Origin: an uncultured Propionimicrobium sp.
GTDB lineage: Bacteria; Actinomycetota; Actinomycetes; Propionibacteriales; Propionibacteriaceae
Assembly (NCBI GenBank): GCA_946221385.1
Contig: CAMIGX010000008.1
Span: forward strand, 1 to 64,000
Reading direction: 5' to 3'
Length of the DNA stretch: 64,000 nt
Shown here: piece after piece, positions 8,837 through 18,472 of the stretch
How the letters are laid out: every line of letters begins with the position of its first letter
Position numbering within the stretch: position 1 is the first letter of the stretch
The notes under the pieces: generated by a model
Seen by the model: the letters and a program-made list of their open reading frames with translations, nothing else
Databases searched by the model: none
What the model was told of the DNA's origin: nothing
Translations under genes and position numbers: made by a program

Positions 8837-10714
8837 ATGACATCAAATCCGATTGCGGCGGCTCCTGACTCCCTCACCCTGGCCGGCGATTTCGAAACGC
8901 CGACGATGGAGACTTGGGCTGAGGCTGTCGCTGGAGTCTTGAACAAAGGTCGTCCCGAAGATAAGCAGCTGAGCGCTGAGCAGGCCGTCGCCAGGTTGAC
9001 GACGACCAGCGTCGACGGCCTGGTCGCTGACCCGCTGTACGTTGAGGCAGAGCCGGGGCTGGATGCCCTTGGTGTGCCTGGCCAGGCGCCGTTCACGCGC
9101 GGCACCACCGTCCGCAGCGGCGATATGGACGCCTGGGACGTTCGTGCGCTGCACGAAGACCCTGACTCGAAGGCGACCAAGACCGCTGTCTTGGAAGACC
9201 TCGAGCGCGGCGCGACCAGCATCTGGCTGCGCGTCGACCCGGACGCGATCCGTCCCGAAGACGTCGCCAATGACCTGTCTGATGTGTTGCTGGAGATGGC
9301 GAAGATTGACGTCACCTCGCGCACCGATCAGGTCGCTGCCGCTGAGGCGCTGCTGAATGTCTTCGAGGCATCGGACAAGCCAAAAGATCATCTTTCGCTG
9401 AATCTCGGCCTGGATCCGATCGGTCACGCTGCGCTGCACGGCAGCGCTCCCGAGCTCGGCCAGCTGGCTGATTTCGTCAAGCGTCTGGATGGCTACCGCA
9501 ATTCCCGCGCGATCGTCGCTGACGGCACCGTCTGGCACAACGCCGGAGCCGGTGACGTGCACGAAGTCGCCTGGTTGATCGCCACCGCCGCTGAATATGT
9601 CCGCGCCCTGGTGGACGCCGGTTTGAGCGTCGATGACGCCTTTGACGCGATCAACTTCCGCGTCAGCGCCACCACCGACCAGATCAACACCATCGCTCGG
9701 CTGCGCGCGCTGCGCACCGTATGGAACCGCGTCGGTGAAATCTATGGCGCCAGCGAAGAGCACCGCGGTGCACGTCAGCACGCCGTCACCAGCTGGCGGC
9801 AGATCACCCGCGACGATGCATATGTCAACATTCTGCGCGGCACGATCTCCTGCTTCGGTGCGGCCGTCGGCGGCGCAGAGGCGATCACCGTGCTGCCCTT
9901 CGATGCAGCTTGGGGTCTGCCCAACGAATTCAGCCGCCGCGTCGCCCGCAACACGCAGATCCTGCTCGCTGAAGAGTCCAATATTGGCCGCGTCAACGAC
10001 CCGGCTGGTGGCGCTTGGACGATCGAAGCGATGACCTCGCAGATCGCTGAGAAGGCATGGACAGAGGTGCAGCGCGTCGAAGCCGCTGGTGGCATGATCG
10101 CCGCGCTTGCTGACGGCAGCATCCAGGCCGCGCTGGACGAACTCAACACTGAGCGCGCCAAGCGTCTGGCTACCCGCAAGTTGCCGATCACTGGCGTCTC
10201 TGAATTCCCGAACCCGACCGAAGCCAAGCTGGAACGCAAGGCATGGCAGGACGTGCCGCAGTTCGCCGGTTTGACCTGGCGTCGTGACTCGGAAATCTTC
10301 GAAGAGCTGCGCGACGCTACCGACGGCACTGACGCTAAGGTCTTCTTGGCTTGCTTGGGCACCCGTCGTGACTTCGGCCCGCGCGAAGGTTTCGCGTCCA
10401 ACTACTTCCACATCGCTGGCCTGGAGACCCCCGAGGTCGAAGGTGGCAGCGTCGAGGAGATCGTCGCCGCCTGGCAGGCTTCCGGCACCCCGGTGGTGTG
10501 CCTGTGCTCGTCAGCGAAGGTCTACGCCGAGCAAGGCGCCGAGGTCGCCCGCGCGCTGAAGGAGGCCGGCGCCAAGAAGGTCTTGCTGGCCGGCAATATC
10601 AAGGAACTCGGTGACGAATCCGCCAGCGAGTTGATCGACGGCACCATCGCCATGGGTATGGACGTCGTCGCTGGCCTGAACGAAATCTTGGACGTCTTGG
10701 AGGTCCGCAAATGA
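8837..10714 (+). CDS. mutA: Methylmalonyl-CoA mutase small (beta) subunit
   Basis: 625 residues, typical of the small subunit. It has the TIM-barrel substrate fold and a C-terminal Rossmann-like domain that lacks the cobalamin-ligand DxHxxG motif (the equivalent region reads VFLACLGTRRDFG), as expected for the non-catalytic partner. GGAGG at 8821-8825 precedes the ATG. It overlaps mutB by four bases (ATGA), so the two are translationally coupled. With MutB it interconverts succinyl-CoA and (R)-methylmalonyl-CoA, the B12 step of propionate formation. No cobalamin riboswitch is visible in the leader. Confidence 0.95.
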   Translation: MTSNPIAAAPDSLTLAGDFETPTMETWAEAVAGVLNKGRPEDKQLSAEQAVARLTTTSVDGLVADPLYVEAEPGLDALGVPGQAPFTRGTTVRSGDMDAWDVRALHEDPDSKATKTAVLEDLERGATSIWLRVDPDAIRPEDVANDLSDVLLEMAKIDVTSRTDQVAAAEALLNVFEASDKPKDHLSLNLGLDPIGHAALHGSAPELGQLADFVKRLDGYRNSRAIVADGTVWHNAGAGDVHEVAWLIATAAEYVRALVDAGLSVDDAFDAINFRVSATTDQINTIARLRALRTVWNRVGEIYGASEEHRGARQHAVTSWRQITRDDAYVNILRGTISCFGAAVGGAEAITVLPFDAAWGLPNEFSRRVARNTQILLAEESNIGRVNDPAGGAWTIEAMTSQIAEKAWTEVQRVEAAGGMIAALADGSIQAALDELNTERAKRLATRKLPITGVSEFPNPTEAKLERKAWQDVPQFAGLTWRRDSEIFEELRDATDGTDAKVFLACLGTRRDFGPREGFASNYFHIAGLETPEVEGGSVEEIVAAWQASGTPVVCLCSSAKVYAEQGAEVARALKEAGAKKVLLAGNIKELGDESASELIDGTIAMGMDVVAGLNEILDVLEVRK

Positions 10715-12879
10715 ACGCCCTGCCCCGATTGAATGAATTCGATTTGGGCGCCACCCAGCCCGCCGGCACGACGATGCAGATCGCCGACGGCGAGGCCTGG
10801 ACTACGCCCGAACAAATCGACATCAAGCACCTCTACGACGCCTCCGACCTGGCTGACTTGGATTTCTTGGAGACCAAGCCTGGCATCGCGCCGTTCCTGC
10901 GTGGCCCCTACGCCACCATGTACGCGCAGCGTCCGTGGACGATTCGTCAGTACGCCGGTTTCTCGACCGCTGAAGAATCCAATGCCTTCTACCGCCGCAA
11001 CCTGGCCGCCGGTCAAAAGGGTCTGTCGATCGCATTCGACCTGGCCACGCACCGCGGCTATGACCCCGATCACGTCCGGGTCACCGGTGACGTCGGTATG
11101 GCTGGTGTGTCGGTGGCGTCGATCCTCGACATGCGTCAACTGTTCGCCGGCATTCCGCTAGATCAAATGTCGGTGTCGATGACGATGAACGGCGCCGTGC
11201 TGCCCGTGTTGGCGCTGTACGTCGTCGCAGCTGAGGAGCAGGGCGTCAAGCCCGAGCAGCTGGCCGGAACCATTCAGAATGACATTCTGAAGGAATTCAT
11301 GGTCCGCAACACCTACATCTATCCGCCGACCCCGTCGATGCGGATCATCGCCGACATCTTCGCGTTCACTAGCGCGAACATGCCGAAGTTCAACTCGATT
11401 TCGATCTCCGGCTATCACATGCAAGAAGCCGGTGCGACCGCTGACCTCGAGATGGCCTACACCCTGGCTGACGGCGTCGAATACATCCGCGCTGGTGAGT
11501 CGGTTGGCTTGAACGTCGACCAGTTCGCGCCGCGGTTGAGCTTCTTCTGGGCGATCGGCATGAACTTCTTCACCGAGGTCGCCAAGATGCGCGCCGCCCG
11601 TATGCTGTGGGCGCGGCTGGTGCGTCAGTTCGGCGCGAAGAACCCGAAGTCGATGAGCTTGCGTACGCACTCCCAGACTTCTGGTTGGTCGCTGACGGCC
11701 CAAGACGTCTTCAACAACGTCAGCCGCACCTGCGTCGAGGCGATGGCTGCAACCCAGGGCCACACTCAGTCGCTGCACACCAACGCGCTTGATGAGGCCA
11801 TCGCGCTGCCGACGGACTTCTCGGCTCGTATCGCCCGTAACACCCAGCTGTTCTTGCAGCAGGAGTCGGGCACTACCCGCTCGATCGACCTGTGGGCTGG
11901 TTCGGCTTACGTCGAAAGCTTGACCAACGAGTTGGCGCGCAAGGCTTGGGCGCTGATCCAAGAGGTCGAGGCAGCTGGCGGTATGACCAAGGCCATCGAG
12001 GCTGGCATTCCGAAGATGCGCATCGAAGAAGCTTCGGCTCGTACCCAGGCTCGTATTGACTCGGGTCGTCAGCCGGTCATCGGCGTCAACAAGTATCAGC
12101 TCGAGCATGACGACAAGCCTGACGTCCTCAAGATCGACAACCACGCGGTGCGTCAGCAACAGGTCGAGAAGCTGGAGCGGCTGCGCGCTGAGCGTGACGA
12201 GCAGGCCACCCAGGATGCCCTGGAGAAGCTCACTTGGGCTGCGGCTAACCCGGATCCGTCCGATCCAGGACGCAACCTGTTGAAGCTGTCGATTGACGCT
12301 GCCCGCGAGAAGGCCACCGTCGGTGAGATCTCGAGCGCCCTGGAGAAGGTCTTCGGCCGCTACACCGCGCAGATTCGCACGATCTCGGGCGTCTACTCCA
12401 AGGAATCGGGAGGCACCAAGCAGATGACTGAAACCCACGAATTGGTTGAGCAGTTCGAGCAGGTTGAAGGCCGTCGTCCGCGCATCTTGATCGCCAAGAT
12501 GGGCCAGGACGGTCACGACCGTGGCCAGAAGGTCATCGCGACTGCGTTCGCTGACTTGGGCTTTGACGTCGAGGTCGGTCCGCTGTTCCAGACCCCGGAG
12601 GAAGCTGCCCGTGAGGCGATCGAAGGCGACGTGCACGTCGTCGGCGTCTCCTCGCTGGCTGCTGGTCACCTGACCCTGGTGCCGGCGCTGCGCTCCGAGC
12701 TGGACAAGCAAGGCCGCGAAGACATCCTGATCGTCGTCGGTGGCGTCATCCCCGAGCAGGACTTCGACGAGCTGCGCAAGTCTGGCGCGATGGACATCTA
12801 CCCGCCTGGCACCAACATTCCGGAGTCGGCCAAGAGCCTGCTGCGCATCATGCTGGAGCAGGCAAACGCCGAAGCCTAA
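10711..12879 (+). CDS. mutB: Methylmalonyl-CoA mutase large (alpha) subunit
   Basis: 722 residues, full length. The cobalamin-binding motif DGHDRG (DxHxxG) is present at residues 600-605 in the C-terminal B12 domain; His602 would be the lower cobalt ligand. The N-terminal barrel carries expected segments such as LSIAFDLATHRGYD. This is the catalytic subunit of the adenosylcobalamin-dependent mutase. It starts inside the mutA stop and is followed four bases later by meaB, forming a three-gene operon. Confidence 0.97.
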   Translation: MNALPRLNEFDLGATQPAGTTMQIADGEAWTTPEQIDIKHLYDASDLADLDFLETKPGIAPFLRGPYATMYAQRPWTIRQYAGFSTAEESNAFYRRNLAAGQKGLSIAFDLATHRGYDPDHVRVTGDVGMAGVSVASILDMRQLFAGIPLDQMSVSMTMNGAVLPVLALYVVAAEEQGVKPEQLAGTIQNDILKEFMVRNTYIYPPTPSMRIIADIFAFTSANMPKFNSISISGYHMQEAGATADLEMAYTLADGVEYIRAGESVGLNVDQFAPRLSFFWAIGMNFFTEVAKMRAARMLWARLVRQFGAKNPKSMSLRTHSQTSGWSLTAQDVFNNVSRTCVEAMAATQGHTQSLHTNALDEAIALPTDFSARIARNTQLFLQQESGTTRSIDLWAGSAYVESLTNELARKAWALIQEVEAAGGMTKAIEAGIPKMRIEEASARTQARIDSGRQPVIGVNKYQLEHDDKPDVLKIDNHAVRQQQVEKLERLRAERDEQATQDALEKLTWAAANPDPSDPGRNLLKLSIDAAREKATVGEISSALEKVFGRYTAQIRTISGVYSKESGGTKQMTETHELVEQFEQVEGRRPRILIAKMGQDGHDRGQKVIATAFADLGFDVEVGPLFQTPEEAAREAIEGDVHVVGVSSLAAGHLTLVPALRSELDKQGREDILIVVGGVIPEQDFDELRKSGAMDIYPPGTNIPESAKSLLRIMLEQANAEA

Positions 12880-12883
12880 GGCC

Positions 12884-13906
12884 ATGCCTAGAAAAATCGA
12901 CGTGCCAGCACTCGTTGACGGAGTGCTGGCCGCAGATCGGGCATCGATGGCGCGGGCGATCACCTTGGTGGAATCCAAGGCGCCCGCGCACCGGCCGATG
13001 GCTCGTCAGCTGTTGACGCAGCTCATGCCGCACACCGGAAACTCGATCCGACTTGGTCTTTCAGGTGTGCCAGGCGCTGGCAAGTCGACGTTCACCAATG
13101 CCATGGGTTGCCGGCTCATTGAACGCGGCCATCGGGTCGCGGTCTTGGCTGTCGACCCATCGTCGACGGTGACCGGAGGCTCGGTCTTGGGCGACCGGAC
13201 GCGGATGGCTGAGTTGACTGCGCTGGAAGAATCCTTCGTGCGGCCTTCGCCGTCGGGTAATCATCTGGGTGGTGTCGCGCGCGCGACCCGCGAGGCGATG
13301 TTGGTCGTCGAGGCTGCCGGCTATGACGTCGTCATCGTCGAGACTGTCGGCGTAGGCCAATCTGAGGTCGCCGTCTCTGGCATGGTCGACACGTTCTTGC
13401 TGCTGATGTTGGCGCGCTCTGGCGACCAATTGCAGGGCATCAAGAAGGGCATCTTGGAGCTGGCGGACGTCATCGCAGTCAACAAAGCTGACGGCGATAA
13501 CGCCGGTGAAGCGCGAGTGGCAGCCCGTGAGCTGGCGATCGCGATGAAGCTAGTGTCTAAGTCGACGACCGAAGAGGGCGGACGCATTCCGCCAGTCATG
13601 ACGTGTTCGTCTGCCACGGGAGATGGCCTGGACGATGTCTGGCAGGCGGTCTTGAATCATCGTCAATGGCTCGACGAGCATGTCGGTTTGGCGAGGCATC
13701 GAGCCGATCAGCAGCTCGGTTGGATGTGGGCGCAAGCTGAAGCTGCGCTGATGGATTCTTTGAAACGTGACCCGCAGATGCGAACGTTGTCGCGGGAGCT
13801 TTCCGCACAAATCGAGGATGGACGAACCTCGGCCCTTGAAGCCTCCGAGCAGCTGCTGCACCAGTTCGCGCAGCTGGTGCCGTCCTTCGATTGGTCGACG
13901 AACTAA
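12884..13906 (+). CDS. meaB: MeaB/ArgK-type GTPase, methylmalonyl-CoA mutase chaperone
   Basis: 340 residues from the ATG at 12884; the reading frame is open further upstream inside mutB, but homology begins at MPRKIDV. The P-loop GVPGAGKST lies at residues 61-69, followed by the VDPSSTVTGGSVLGDRTRM signature, and the NKAD element gives guanine specificity. MeaB loads and protects the adenosylcobalamin cofactor of MutAB using GTP. It lies four bases after mutB and is probably translated by coupling, since no good ribosome site is seen. Confidence 0.93.
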   Translation: MPRKIDVPALVDGVLAADRASMARAITLVESKAPAHRPMARQLLTQLMPHTGNSIRLGLSGVPGAGKSTFTNAMGCRLIERGHRVAVLAVDPSSTVTGGSVLGDRTRMAELTALEESFVRPSPSGNHLGGVARATREAMLVVEAAGYDVVIVETVGVGQSEVAVSGMVDTFLLLMLARSGDQLQGIKKGILELADVIAVNKADGDNAGEARVAARELAIAMKLVSKSTTEEGGRIPPVMTCSSATGDGLDDVWQAVLNHRQWLDEHVGLARHRADQQLGWMWAQAEAALMDSLKRDPQMRTLSRELSAQIEDGRTSALEASEQLLHQFAQLVPSFDWSTN

Positions 13907-13949
13907 ACCGCTCAAGGCGTCTTCGTATTTCACGAATCGCCTGACGTTC

Positions 13950-13984
13950 AGATAGCCGAGCTCTTGGGCTCGGCTATCTTTTTC
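13950..13984 (+). terminator. Strong terminator of the mutA-mutB-meaB operon
   Basis: AGATAGCCGAGC pairs perfectly with GCTCGGCTATCT over a six-base loop and runs into TTTTT on the plus strand only. Confidence 0.9.
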
Positions 13985-14059
13985 ATTCGCGAGTCACTCT
14001 AGATTTGCGGCCAGCTTTTGGCTACGTGCGTACACAGAGCTGTGAGAGGCAGAGTTTAG

Positions 14060-14791
14060 CTAGCGGTTGGCGAGAATGTCAGCGGCAGTCTTCGCGATCG
14101 AGATGTGATCTGGATCAGTCGCTAGCAATCGAAGGGTCTCTTCAACCTCTGGCAGCTGCGAGTTCGTCAACGCGTCGATGGCTGCGAGCACGCCGGGTTC
14201 CATCGAATGATTTCGTCGCGCGACGGTGCCCCGATCGTCCGGATCAGCGATCTTCACCAAGATTTCAGTGGCATGCCGTCGGGCCGCCGCGTCGTCCGTG
14301 GTCTGCAAGCTCTCGATGATCTTGGGCGCAGCCTTCGGTCCCCAGAAGGCAAGCGCGCGGGTCAACGATTCCCGGCTGAAAGTGTCGGCCGTGCCCAGAT
14401 GAGTCAGCAGGTCGTCGATCGCGTCCAGGTCGCCGATGCGAGCCAGCGCCCACCAGGCTTTGCCCGCATAAAACGGATTCTTGTGCGCCGCGAACGGCCT
14501 GATGACGTCGACGGTTGTCGGATCGCCGATCTTGCTCAGCGCATGTAAAATCCGCTCGGCGTCATTTCTCGGCTCGGCTAGCGCAGCCACCAGCAAGGGC
14601 AGGGTCGCATCCTGGTTTGCGACGATCGCCCAGATCATCGTCTCTAGCGCGAATGGCTCCGGCTCGACCAGCATCGCCGCTACTTGAGCCTCGGCGAAAG
14701 ACGGATCTGGCTCGGCCCCAAGCGCTAATGCTGCGCGGTTTCGAACTGTGGCGTCCGCGCTTTGCAAGGCGTCGACAACACTGATCTCCAT
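14060..14791 (-). CDS. HEAT-repeat protein
   Basis: 243 residues from the ATG at 14791 (MEISVVDALQSAD); the frame continues upstream, but the extension would overlap the promoter of the divergent gene. The protein is made of Ala/Leu-rich helical pairs of about 30 residues (for example VRNRAALALGAE, AERILHALSKIGDP, FYAGKAWWALARIGD), the pattern of HEAT/PBS-lyase-like repeats. These make scaffolds for protein contacts; no catalytic motif is seen. Partner and role are unknown. It is divergent from the tricorn protease. Confidence 0.7.
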   Translation of the reverse strand: MEISVVDALQSADATVRNRAALALGAEPDPSFAEAQVAAMLVEPEPFALETMIWAIVANQDATLPLLVAALAEPRNDAERILHALSKIGDPTTVDVIRPFAAHKNPFYAGKAWWALARIGDLDAIDDLLTHLGTADTFSRESLTRALAFWGPKAAPKIIESLQTTDDAAARRHATEILVKIADPDDRGTVARRNHSMEPGVLAAIDALTNSQLPEVEETLRLLATDPDHISIAKTAADILANR

Positions 14792-14844
14792 GCCTAACGC
14801 AACGTCAGGGCGCTTGTGGGATATTCCGACGCTTGTTGCCTGGC

Positions 14845-14850
14845 TAGAGT
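14845..14850 (+). promoter_or_regulatory. -10 element of a leaderless promoter for the tricorn gene
   Basis: TAGAGT stands seven bases before the ATG at 14858, so the transcript would begin at or next to the start codon. No convincing -35 is seen. Confidence 0.5.
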
Positions 14851-14857
14851 CGAGGGC

Positions 14858-17800
14858 ATGGCTGAGGGATATTTGCGTTACCCGCACGTTCATGACGATC
14901 AGGTCGTCTTCGTCGCTGACGACGACCTGTGGCTAGTCAATAAGCAGGGCGGCCGGGCGTCCCGGTTGACCTCAGATCGCACCAAGGTGCGCGATCCGTG
15001 GATTTCGCCTGACGGTGCTCGGGTGGCCTATGCGTCCACAGCGGGCGGCAACTTCGACGCCTACGTCCTTGACCTGGAATCTGGCGAACGACGCAGGATC
15101 ACTTGGCTGGCTGATCGAGCCCTCGAAGTCGTCGGTTGGCGAGACGCTGAGACGGTGTTGGTAGCCACCGCGCATGCTCAAATGGATCGTTCCCGCCAGC
15201 GCATATGGGCGGTAGGTCTAGACGGCAAGATGACGCTGCTAGATCTGGGCCTGGCCGAGTCCTATGCGAAGATCGGCGACGTCGAGGCGATCACCGTCCC
15301 GAATTTCCGGCACAAGGAGTATTGGAAGCGTTATCGCGGTGGTACCGCGTCCAAAATTTGGCTGCGCTGCGCCGGCCAATGGTCCCGGATCCTGCCCGAA
15401 ATCACCGCCGACTGTCACCCGATCGGGGCCAGCGGCGAGCGTTTCTTTTTCTCCTCAGACCATGACGCTTCCTTGGCCGAAAACCCAGACGGCCAAGCCC
15501 AGCTCTATTCAGTCGATATACACGGCGAGGATCTGCGTCGGCACACCGATTTCGGTGTCGACCGGGGCTATGTGCGCGATCCGAAATCAGACGGTCAGCA
15601 GATCGTCTTTCACGCTCGCGGGCGCTTGTATTATCTGGCTGATTTGGACGCTGAAGCGACCGAAATCGAGATAGAGCTGCCTGGCGTCAGCGTCGACAAG
15701 ATCATGGTCGACGCGTCGAATCACCTCGAGCACATCTGCCCCGACAAGCAGGGCAATGGTTCGCTGCTCGAGTGGCGTGGCGCTGCTTGGTATTTGACGC
15801 ATCGCGGCGGCCCCGCCCGCGCGTTGTCGAGCTCTGACGGGGTGCGCGTACGGGAGCCAGCACTGCTCGGCGACGTACATGGCATCTGGGCTAGCGACGT
15901 CGACGGTGAGGACTGTCTAGAGATCGGCCGGCTGGACGGTGAGGGTGATTTGCGGCGGATTTGCCGGCCAGAAAATGGCGCCGGAAAGCTAGGTCGCGTC
16001 CTGCATCTGGCTGGTTCGCCGGACGGCAAGACTGCGGCGGTGATCAGCCATGACGGGCGCATCTTGAAAGTCGATATCGACTCCGAGCAGGTCACTGAAC
16101 TAGATCGCTCGACTGAGTATGAGGCGTTCTCGCCGGTCTTTTCGCCCGATTCGCGCTATCTGGTTTGGCGGCATGCGATGACTATGGAAGCGACCGTCGG
16201 GCAGCTGCGCTGCGCCGATCTAGCCGACGATAGCGTGCATCAGCTTACCGCCGGAAAATTTGATGACGCCGAACCATGCTTCACCAAGGACGGCAAGTAT
16301 TTGGCCTTCCTGTCGCGGCGCACCTTTGACCCCGTCTACGATGAGCATTCTTTTGATCTGTCCTTCTCAGACACCACCCGGCCCTGGTTGGTGCCGCTGA
16401 AAGCCGACCAACCCGCGCCGTTCGGTGTCTCGGCTGACGGGTGGCCGGTCGCTCAACTCGACCCAAAAAACGACGAATCCGAAGAATCTGATGAGGCGAA
16501 GCAGCAGAAGAAGGACGAGCCGCCTAGCTGCGAAATTGACTTCGACGGTTTCGAGCAGCGGATGATCGCCTTCCCGACCGACGCGGGCGTGTTCACCGAT
16601 TTATTCGCCACCGCCAACGGCGTTGCGTGGGTGCGGCGGCTGTCGGGCACCCACACGCTCGGGTCCTCACGACGCAGCGCTAAGCCGGTCGACCAGCTCG
16701 AGCATTTCAATTTCGAGACCCGCAAGGTCGATGTCATCGCTGACGGTCTCACTGACGCGTCGATCAGCGGCGACGGTAAATATGTCGTCATCCGCAATGA
16801 CGACGAACTGCATGTCCAACCAAGCGACCGAAAGGTCGACGCCGACGACGACGCTCGCGTCGAAATCGACGTGAACCGGCTGGTTCGCCAGCTCGATCAG
16901 CGCGCGGAGTGGCGTGGCATGTTCGACGACAATGGCCGCATCATGGCCACGCATTTTTGGCGCGAAGACCTCGACGGTGTCGACTGGCAAGCGGTGTTGC
17001 AGCGCTATCGTCCGCTGATCGACCGTTGCCTGACCCACGATGACGTCGTCGACGTCATCTACGAGACGGTCGGTGAATTGAACACCTCGCACGCCTATGT
17101 CATTTCCACCAATCAGTACGGTGACGCGGACCGCAAGCTCGGCATGCTCGGCGCTGATCTGACGATGACCGCGGAGGGCGCCAGGATCGATCGCATGCTG
17201 AACGGTGACACCTCCGACCCAGCCGCCCGGGCGCCACTATTGGCCGCTGGCGTGGGCGGTAAAGTTGGCGACGTCATAGTCGCGGTGAACGGCCAATCGG
17301 TGGCCGAGGCTGGGGGAGTCGGTCCGCTGCTGCAAGGCGCGGCTGAAAAAGTGGTCGAGTTGACGATGAGTTGCGACGGCCAGCAGCGCCGCGTGGCAGT
17401 CGTGCCGTTGGCTGACGAGCTAGCGCTGCGCTACATGGATTGGGTGGATAGCCGCCGCCGATACGTCGAGGAGCGCTCGGGCGGCAAGCTCGGCTACGTG
17501 CATGTGCCTGACATGGTCGCTAACGGATGGGCGCAATTCCACCGCGAGATCGAGCGCGCCACGCAGCATGATGGCGTGGTGGTGGACGTCCGCTGGAACC
17601 ATGGCGGCCACACCTCGCAGCTGATCGTGGAACGGCTTTCCCGCAAGCTCACCAGCTGGGATTTCGTCCGGCACAGCGCCCGAGCTGGCCACGCGCCCAG
17701 CCAGGCTATCCGCGGGCCACTGGTGATGGTGACTAATCAATGGGCCGGTTCGGATGGTGACATTGTCGGCGCAGCATTCCAAACTCGTGAACTCGGCCCG

Positions 17801-18100
17801 GTGGTGGGCGAACGTTCCTGGGGTGGCGTCATCGGAATTGACGGTCGCTTCGACCTCGTGGATGGCACGGAGGTGACCCAACCGCGGTATGCCACCTACG
17901 ACCTGAAGTACGGCTGGGAGCTTGAAAATCATGGCGTCGACCCGGACGTCGAAGTCATCGTCAGCCCGGCAGATTTCGTCACCGAAAATGAGCGGGACGT
18001 GCAGCTAGACAAGGCGATCGAGATCGCTTTGGCCCAGCTAGCTCAGCAGCCTGCGATCACGCCGCCGTCGTTGCCAGCGCCGCGCGTCACCCGACGCTGA
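14858..18100 (+). CDS. Tricorn protease homologue
   Basis: 1080 residues from ATG 14858 (MAEGYLRYPHVHDD). Residues 1 to about 640 form beta-propeller repeats (WISPDGARVAYAS, FSPDSRYLVWRH and similar). Then come a helical segment, a PDZ domain (AAGVGGKVGDVIVAVNGQSV) and an S41-type catalytic domain. The tetrad is complete: Ser744-His745 in NTSHAYV, nucleophile Ser965 in AGSDGD and Glu1023 in WELENHGVDPD, almost the same numbering as I recall for Thermoplasma tricorn. A large cytoplasmic peptidase trimming proteasome or Clp products is the known family role. Residues about 550 carry an acidic-basic low-complexity insert. There is no signal peptide. Confidence 0.92.
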   Translation: MAEGYLRYPHVHDDQVVFVADDDLWLVNKQGGRASRLTSDRTKVRDPWISPDGARVAYASTAGGNFDAYVLDLESGERRRITWLADRALEVVGWRDAETVLVATAHAQMDRSRQRIWAVGLDGKMTLLDLGLAESYAKIGDVEAITVPNFRHKEYWKRYRGGTASKIWLRCAGQWSRILPEITADCHPIGASGERFFFSSDHDASLAENPDGQAQLYSVDIHGEDLRRHTDFGVDRGYVRDPKSDGQQIVFHARGRLYYLADLDAEATEIEIELPGVSVDKIMVDASNHLEHICPDKQGNGSLLEWRGAAWYLTHRGGPARALSSSDGVRVREPALLGDVHGIWASDVDGEDCLEIGRLDGEGDLRRICRPENGAGKLGRVLHLAGSPDGKTAAVISHDGRILKVDIDSEQVTELDRSTEYEAFSPVFSPDSRYLVWRHAMTMEATVGQLRCADLADDSVHQLTAGKFDDAEPCFTKDGKYLAFLSRRTFDPVYDEHSFDLSFSDTTRPWLVPLKADQPAPFGVSADGWPVAQLDPKNDESEESDEAKQQKKDEPPSCEIDFDGFEQRMIAFPTDAGVFTDLFATANGVAWVRRLSGTHTLGSSRRSAKPVDQLEHFNFETRKVDVIADGLTDASISGDGKYVVIRNDDELHVQPSDRKVDADDDARVEIDVNRLVRQLDQRAEWRGMFDDNGRIMATHFWREDLDGVDWQAVLQRYRPLIDRCLTHDDVVDVIYETVGELNTSHAYVISTNQYGDADRKLGMLGADLTMTAEGARIDRMLNGDTSDPAARAPLLAAGVGGKVGDVIVAVNGQSVAEAGGVGPLLQGAAEKVVELTMSCDGQQRRVAVVPLADELALRYMDWVDSRRRYVEERSGGKLGYVHVPDMVANGWAQFHREIERATQHDGVVVDVRWNHGGHTSQLIVERLSRKLTSWDFVRHSARAGHAPSQAIRGPLVMVTNQWAGSDGDIVGAAFQTRELGPVVGERSWGGVIGIDGRFDLVDGTEVTQPRYATYDLKYGWELENHGVDPDVEVIVSPADFVTENERDVQLDKAIEIALAQLAQQPAITPPSLPAPRVTRR

Positions 18101-18310
18101 CAGCCACAGCAAGGGGATAGCTGTCCGTCACTGGCACCCATCGCTAGCTGGGCAGCTGACATCAGCCAGCTGATCTCCCGCCGGAGGTGCACGCACGCGC
18201 AAGATAGCGGCGCGGCGAACTCAGCTCATTGGGCTGACGGCATCGTCAAGGGTGATCTGACGGGCTAGAACATTCGGCGCTCGTCGCCTGAAATGTGCCG
18301 TGCCGTTGAC

Positions 18311-18347
18311 ATGAAAAAGGGACAGCCGGAATATCCGACTGCCCCTT
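18311..18347 (-). terminator. Terminator for the prsW gene (minus strand)
   Basis: On the minus strand GGGGCAGTCGG pairs with CCGGCTGTCCC (11 bp, two G-U) around ATATT and runs into TTTTTC. It lies 125 bases past the annotated prsW stop but only about 20 bases past the next in-frame stop. The stretch 18101-18310 holds no gene I can support. Confidence 0.8.
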
Positions 18348-18367
18348 GAGTCTCGATCAGCTAACTG

Positions 18368-18472
18368 TCACTGACCAGGGTTGCGATTGTCGTCTTGTCC
18401 GCTGCGCGGCTCCCAAGGATTGCTGCCCTTGGTCTGCTCAGCAGAGCCGCCCCAAGTTGAGCCCGTGTTGGC
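18368..18472 (-). other. In-frame extension of prsW beyond its stop codon
   Basis: Reading on past TAA at 18473-18475 gives 34 sense codons before TGA at 18368-18370. They include GSTWGGSAEQTKGSNPWEP, which matches the Trp/Gly/Ser repeat style of the prsW tail. The terminator sits just beyond this second stop. It looks like the ancestral C-terminus, or a readthrough product. Confidence 0.65.

Noticed and set aside
8843..10411. 522-codon minus-strand frame opposite mutA
   Set aside because: It is an antisense shadow of a well-supported gene; long antisense frames are common with this codon usage.
11158..12978. 606-codon minus-strand frame opposite mutB
   Set aside because: Shadow frame; its translation has no domain motif, whereas mutB is clearly coding.
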